Assembly (NCBI GenBank): GCA_002371215.1
Contig: DFGL01000054.1
Location: 1-9,627 of the forward strand
DNA from: Ruminococcaceae bacterium UBA3751
Lineage (GTDB): Bacteria; Bacillota; Clostridia; Oscillospirales; Acutalibacteraceae
Reading direction: 5' to 3'
Length of the DNA: 9,627 bases
Shown here: positions 6,519 to 9,627 of the stretch, piece by piece
How positions within the stretch are numbered: the first letter of the stretch is position 1
How the letters are laid out: each line of letters opens with the position of its first letter
Position numbers and translations under genes: made by a program
Notes under the pieces: model-generated
The model's input: the letters and a program-made list of their open reading frames with translations, nothing else
What the model was told of the DNA's origin: nothing
The model's database searches: none

Positions 6519-7325
6519 TTAGAAGCTCCTTCCTCCGCCTCCGTGAGAGGTACCGGAAGAGCCGGAATGAGTTGATGAACCTCCTGAACCTGAGTCTCTT
6601 TCAATCCTTGTTTTCGTTACGTTTGCATAAAGGAAATTATCGTAAGATGACCTGAGTTTCATAGAGTCATTAACAAGATAATTGGCTGCGTTACGGTTAA
6701 AGCCTACGGGCTTATAGCTCTTCTTAACGCTTAGCGTAACTATTGCTGCAACGATTAAACCGACAATAAGCGAAGTAAATACAGCTTTAAGGTTATCTTT
6801 AGAACTGTAAAGCTTATTTGTAACGTCATACGGCTCTCCCGATTTAGCCTCAATTACAAAATCTTCCACATAAGAAGCAAAATCATTACACGCTTTGTTA
6901 TAATCTCCGCTTTTCATTGACGGAATTATCTGGTCAAGTATGAAATCATAGCCGTAATCGGTAATAGCGGTTATTCCGTAGCCGGTTGTTGAAATATGCG
7001 CATATCTGTCATTGGGATTTGTTACTCTTATCAATAACAGACAGCCGTCGTGATTGTCTCCGTAACCATAGCCGTTATAATCATAATAATCATCGGCATA
7101 TGCTTTTTCAGTTTTTCCTTCGCAATCCTTAACCGTTACAATTACTGTATCGAACTGCTGAGATTCATAAATGCTGTTAAGCTTAGCTGAAAGCTCGCGC
7201 TCCTCTTCCTCAGTAAGCAGCTCCGCATTGTCAACAACTCTTTCGGAATTAACTGCAAAAGCAGGAAGCGAAATTGAAACAGCTATAAGAAGCGTTACGA
7301 TAAATAATGAAATCTTTTTTACCAT
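6519..7325 (-). CDS. TPM-domain membrane protein with signal peptide (YdjH/YgcG-like)
   Basis: A 268-residue exported protein. Residues 1-24 form a signal peptide (KK, a hydrophobic core, then PAFA before the likely cleavage site). Residues 27-165 form a TPM domain: RVVDNAELLTEEEERELSAKL, then a DGCLLLI strand near 93-99 and the ISTTGYG motif near 111-117. A transmembrane helix spans about 182-200. A 65-residue tail follows, ending in Gly/Ser/His-rich sequence with HGGGGRSF at the C-terminus, as in many TPM-domain proteins. The predicted topology puts the TPM domain outside and the tail in the cytoplasm. TPM domains occur in photosystem II repair and in poorly characterised bacterial envelope proteins; no enzymatic activity should be assumed. 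The ATG at 7325 has a GGGGGTG site and follows the zinc-ribbon gene by 11 bp. The likely counterpart is B. subtilis YdjH, by context. Confidence 0.87.
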   Translation of the reverse strand: MVKKISLFIVTLLIAVSISLPAFAVNSERVVDNAELLTEEEERELSAKLNSIYESQQFDTVIVTVKDCEGKTEKAYADDYYDYNGYGYGDNHDGCLLLIRVTNPNDRYAHISTTGYGITAITDYGYDFILDQIIPSMKSGDYNKACNDFASYVEDFVIEAKSGEPYDVTNKLYSSKDNLKAVFTSLIVGLIVAAIVTLSVKKSYKPVGFNRNAANYLVNDSMKLRSSYDNFLYANVTKTRIERDSGSGGSSTHSGSSGTSHGGGGRSF

Positions 7326-7336
7326 TACAACACCCC

Positions 7337-8425
7337 CTATAATAATCCGAAGATCCTGCCGACAGCAAAAACGACAGCAGTTATCCCGACCATTGAACCG
7401 CCGAAAAGAGCAGCCAGTTTTGCATTACTGACAGGCAGATTACCGATAAACTTACCTGTTTGTCCGTTCATTGCAAAGGTGTATTTTTCACCTTTATAAG
7501 TAGTGTTGAGTATCCAGACAGGATAAAAGGCATATTTACTCTTACCGCTTTTCTGATTGATATTGCTTGAAGTAGCGGTAACAGTCGTATATCCGTTTAC
7601 AGTCTGCTTGAGTGTATCCTCAGCGCTCGCTTTAATCCTCTGATTCGCCCTGACGATACTGTCCTCCATTGATACGTCGTACTTATCTGCAAGATAGCCT
7701 GAAAGATATGCAGTCTGAAAATCAACAGCCTCATCGAATTTAAAAGGTTCAATGCTCTCCATTAAATCATCGGGCATTTTTGATGAGCCGTCAACAGGAA
7801 TATTCTCAAAACTCATTTCACCGTCACGGAAAACGTCAAAATAGCTTGTTTCGGTATATTCATACTTACTGTCGCTCCAGGTTCTGACTCTTGTTGCTGA
7901 ATACTTAACGGCAGCGTCAACATCGCTGTCAAAAAGCCAGAACGGAACATACAAGCCCTTAATCTCATCAAGCCTGTTTTCGCTTTTAAAAGTATTAGGA
8001 GCGAATTTTTTTGATGCAACGTATTGTTTGAGTTTATCCTTTGCAGCCTTTTTATCGAATTTAAACGGAATTACATAATCAGGCTTTAATACACCGGAAA
8101 GCCTGCCGGAAAGAACAACGTTATTACCGCAGTAAGGACAGGCCGTAGCAGCAGTATTTTCATCTGAAATTATTTCGCCGCCGCAGAATTTACATACGAA
8201 CACGGACATATTGTCCTCTTCGGTACCGTTCCATTCTTCCTTTTCGGTATTTTCCCATTCAAATGAATCGGGCTGACTTGTTTTATTTAAAGATTCATCC
8301 ATCTGCTTAAGTGTTTCAACTTCAAACATACTTTCACAGTAAGGACACTTCATCTTTTGCGATGCTGAATCAAATTCAAGCGACGCATTGCAATTAGGAC
8401 ATTTATAGTCAAATATTTCGGACAT
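7337..8425 (-). CDS. Tail-anchored protein with two N-terminal zinc ribbons (YdjG-like)
   Basis: A 362-residue protein with two TFIIB-like zinc ribbons, C9/C12 with C27/C30 (CPNC...CPYC) and C78/C81 with C96/C99 (CKFC...CPYC). They are separated by an acidic, low-complexity linker (about 53-72). A mixed alpha/beta region (about 110-325) follows, with the motifs KGLYVPFWLFD (156-166) and YAFYPVWIL (298-306). A single hydrophobic helix (about 337-358) ends four residues from the C-terminus. There is no signal peptide, so the body should be cytoplasmic and held to the membrane by the tail helix. The ATG at 8425 has an AGAGGAG ribosome site 5-6 nt upstream, and the SPFH gene ends 25 bp before it. 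The equivalent B. subtilis protein, YdjG, works with YdjH and YdjI at the membrane. The role of the ribbons is unknown; protein-protein contacts are as plausible as nucleic-acid binding. Confidence 0.85.
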   Translation of the reverse strand: MSEIFDYKCPNCNASLEFDSASQKMKCPYCESMFEVETLKQMDESLNKTSQPDSFEWENTEKEEWNGTEEDNMSVFVCKFCGGEIISDENTAATACPYCGNNVVLSGRLSGVLKPDYVIPFKFDKKAAKDKLKQYVASKKFAPNTFKSENRLDEIKGLYVPFWLFDSDVDAAVKYSATRVRTWSDSKYEYTETSYFDVFRDGEMSFENIPVDGSSKMPDDLMESIEPFKFDEAVDFQTAYLSGYLADKYDVSMEDSIVRANQRIKASAEDTLKQTVNGYTTVTATSSNINQKSGKSKYAFYPVWILNTTYKGEKYTFAMNGQTGKFIGNLPVSNAKLAALFGGSMVGITAVVFAVGRIFGLL

Positions 8426-8450
8426 AAAAATCTCCTCTTTTATTCATCAA

Positions 8451-9627
8451 TTATCCTCTCAGTTTTCCGCAATTAGTGCAGAATTTACCTGTGTTTTTAG
8501 TTCCGCATTCGCCGCAGAACCATGAATCGTTTGCCGGCTGAGGTCTTGCAGTACCGCAGTTGGTACAGAACTTACCTGAATTCTGAGTTCCGCACTGAGG
8601 ACAAGCCCAGGCGTCACCTGCTGCCGCAGGAGCCTGCTGCTGTGCCTGCTGCTGAGTGCGCTGCTCCTGACCCATAGCAAACAGATTCTGAGCTGTCTGA
8701 TTGCCTGTTCCTGCGTTCATAGCCATACCCATGCCTACAAAGCCGCCCATAGCGCCGCCTTCATTCCTTGCAGCGTCGCGCATTGCTTCGCCCTGATTTT
8801 CAAGGTATACGCCGCCAGCCATACCCGGGTCTCTGCCTGCTGCAGCGCCACGCTGATACTTCTTAAGCATTTCAGCGTCTTCTTCGCTGATAGCAACAGG
8901 ATTGAGCGCAATTGAAACAATTTCAATACCTCTTGCATCATACCAAAGTTCACGAAGAGCTGCATTAGCATTATCTCTGAGCTCTTTAGTATGCGCCGGA
9001 ATACCTGCGGGACGGAGCCCTAATTCAGAAAGAGCGCCGAATGCCGGAGAAAGAGCGTCAACAAATTCTGTTTTAAGCTGTGAGTCAAGCTCTTCTCTTC
9101 TGTACTCGTTTGCAACGTTAGCAGCAATCTTGGTATAGAAAGTAATCGGGTCGGCAATATGATATGAATATACGCCGTTACACTTGATTTCCGTATCCAT
9201 ATCAAGCCCGATATTTCTGTCAAGAATTCTGAACGGAATAGGAGTAGGAGTGCCGAATTTATTATCCATAATCTCTTTGGTGTTTATGTAATAAACTCTT
9301 TGATCCTTACCCGTATCTCCGCCGTAAGCAAAACGCTTACCCATTGTCTTAAAGCTCTCAATAATGCTTTCGCTGAGCTTACCTGTAAAGATTGAAGGCT
9401 CCGTTGAAGAGTCCCATGTGAATTCACCTGGCTCCGCGCAAACCTCAACTACCTTACCCTGCTCAACTATAAGCATACACTGTCCGTCAGCAACAGCAAT
9501 GCCTGAGCCGTTTGAAATGATGTTGTCATTTCCTTTTGTGTTTGATGAGCGGGAGCCTGTTCTCTTTGCTCCCTTTACCATAAGAACATCTTTTTCAAGG
9601 CTGTCGCAATAGAAAAATTCCTTCCAC
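8451..9627 (-). CDS. SPFH/band-7 domain protein with tandem C-terminal zinc ribbons, 5'-partial (YdjI-like)
   Basis: A flotillin/stomatin-superfamily protein of the YdjI type, also annotated as virion-core-protein-like, expected to oligomerise at the membrane as a scaffold. An ATG exists at 9581, but the frame stays open to the window edge and encodes WKEFFYCDSLEKDVL directly before it. This matches the usual N-terminal part of the family, so the real start lies outside. Of 391 visible residues, about 16-255 are the SPFH domain (NIISNGSGIAVADGQCM, AEPGEFTWD, a GLRPAGIPAHTKEL segment, ALNPVAISEEDAEML). A Gly/Met-rich and Gln-rich linker (about 260-340) follows, then two zinc ribbons with cysteines 342/345/354/357 and 371/374/383/386. 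It has no transmembrane helix, so membrane attachment probably comes through the two following membrane proteins. Family confidence is high; physiological role is only by analogy. Confidence 0.93.
   Translation of the reverse strand, partial: WKEFFYCDSLEKDVLMVKGAKRTGSRSSNTKGNDNIISNGSGIAVADGQCMLIVEQGKVVEVCAEPGEFTWDSSTEPSIFTGKLSESIIESFKTMGKRFAYGGDTGKDQRVYYINTKEIMDNKFGTPTPIPFRILDRNIGLDMDTEIKCNGVYSYHIADPITFYTKIAANVANEYRREELDSQLKTEFVDALSPAFGALSELGLRPAGIPAHTKELRDNANAALRELWYDARGIEIVSIALNPVAISEEDAEMLKKYQRGAAAGRDPGMAGGVYLENQGEAMRDAARNEGGAMGGFVGMGMAMNAGTGNQTAQNLFAMGQEQRTQQQAQQQAPAAAGDAWACPQCGTQNSGKFCTNCGTARPQPANDSWFCGECGTKNTGKFCTNCGKLRG
8454..8609 (-). repeat. Diverged tandem duplication encoding two zinc ribbons
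   Basis: Two adjacent copies with a period of 29 codons (87 bp) encode W-x-C-x2-C-GT-x-N-[ST]-GKFCTNCG. Copy one covers 8523-8609 and copy two 8454-8522, which ends the protein. The protein motif is nearly identical between copies while many third positions differ, so this is an old internal duplication held by selection rather than a recent one. Confidence 0.85.

Noticed and set aside
8640..8680. Gln-rich repeat in the SPFH linker as a novel repeat element
   Set aside because: It is a short in-frame run of CAG/CAA-type codons in a flexible linker, common in proteins of this kind, with no larger repeat structure.

Overview
The window is a compact bacterial chromosome segment in which every supported gene lies on the minus strand, so transcription runs from high to low coordinates. 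Low-to-moderate GC, strong GGAGG-type ribosome binding sites, near-consensus sigma-A promoters and the gene families (YerC-type TrpR relative, EngB/YsxC, a clostridial type of LysA, a YdjG/YdjH/YdjI-like set) point to a Bacillota genome, probably class Clostridia and perhaps near Ruminococcus/Oscillospiraceae. That placement is inferred from protein style, not from a search.

In transcription order, the first unit (9627 to about 6485) encodes an SPFH/band-7 protein with two C-terminal zinc ribbons (its 5' end lies beyond the right edge), a tail-anchored protein with two N-terminal zinc ribbons, and a secreted, membrane-anchored TPM-domain protein. It closes with a clear intrinsic terminator. 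The gene set and order match the SPFH part of the Bacillus subtilis ydjFGHI membrane-stress locus, but no pspA (ydjF) is visible here.

The second unit (promoter 6432-6460, terminator 2079-2105) is lon-engB-lysA: the ATP-dependent protease Lon, the ribosome-assembly GTPase EngB, and a diaminopimelate decarboxylase. The genes overlap (4 bp, then 11 bp), which suggests translational coupling.

The third unit (promoter 2040-2068) is a YerC/TrpR-like DNA-binding protein, a class I SAM-dependent methyltransferase of YqeM type, and the redox chaperone Hsp33 (hslO). These are also overlapping or nearly abutting. No intrinsic terminator follows hslO. A separate strong promoter (51-79) then drives a tRNA gene, of which only the first 22 nucleotides are inside the window.

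Taken together the segment is rich in proteostasis and envelope-stress functions (SPFH membrane scaffold, Lon, Hsp33) mixed with housekeeping genes. No mobile element, CRISPR array, phage gene or broken gene was seen. The least explained part is the SPFH/zinc-ribbon/TPM operon. Three annotation starts differ from the longest open frame: the methyltransferase starts at 1717, lysA at 3407, and the SPFH gene begins outside the window rather than at the ATG at 9581.
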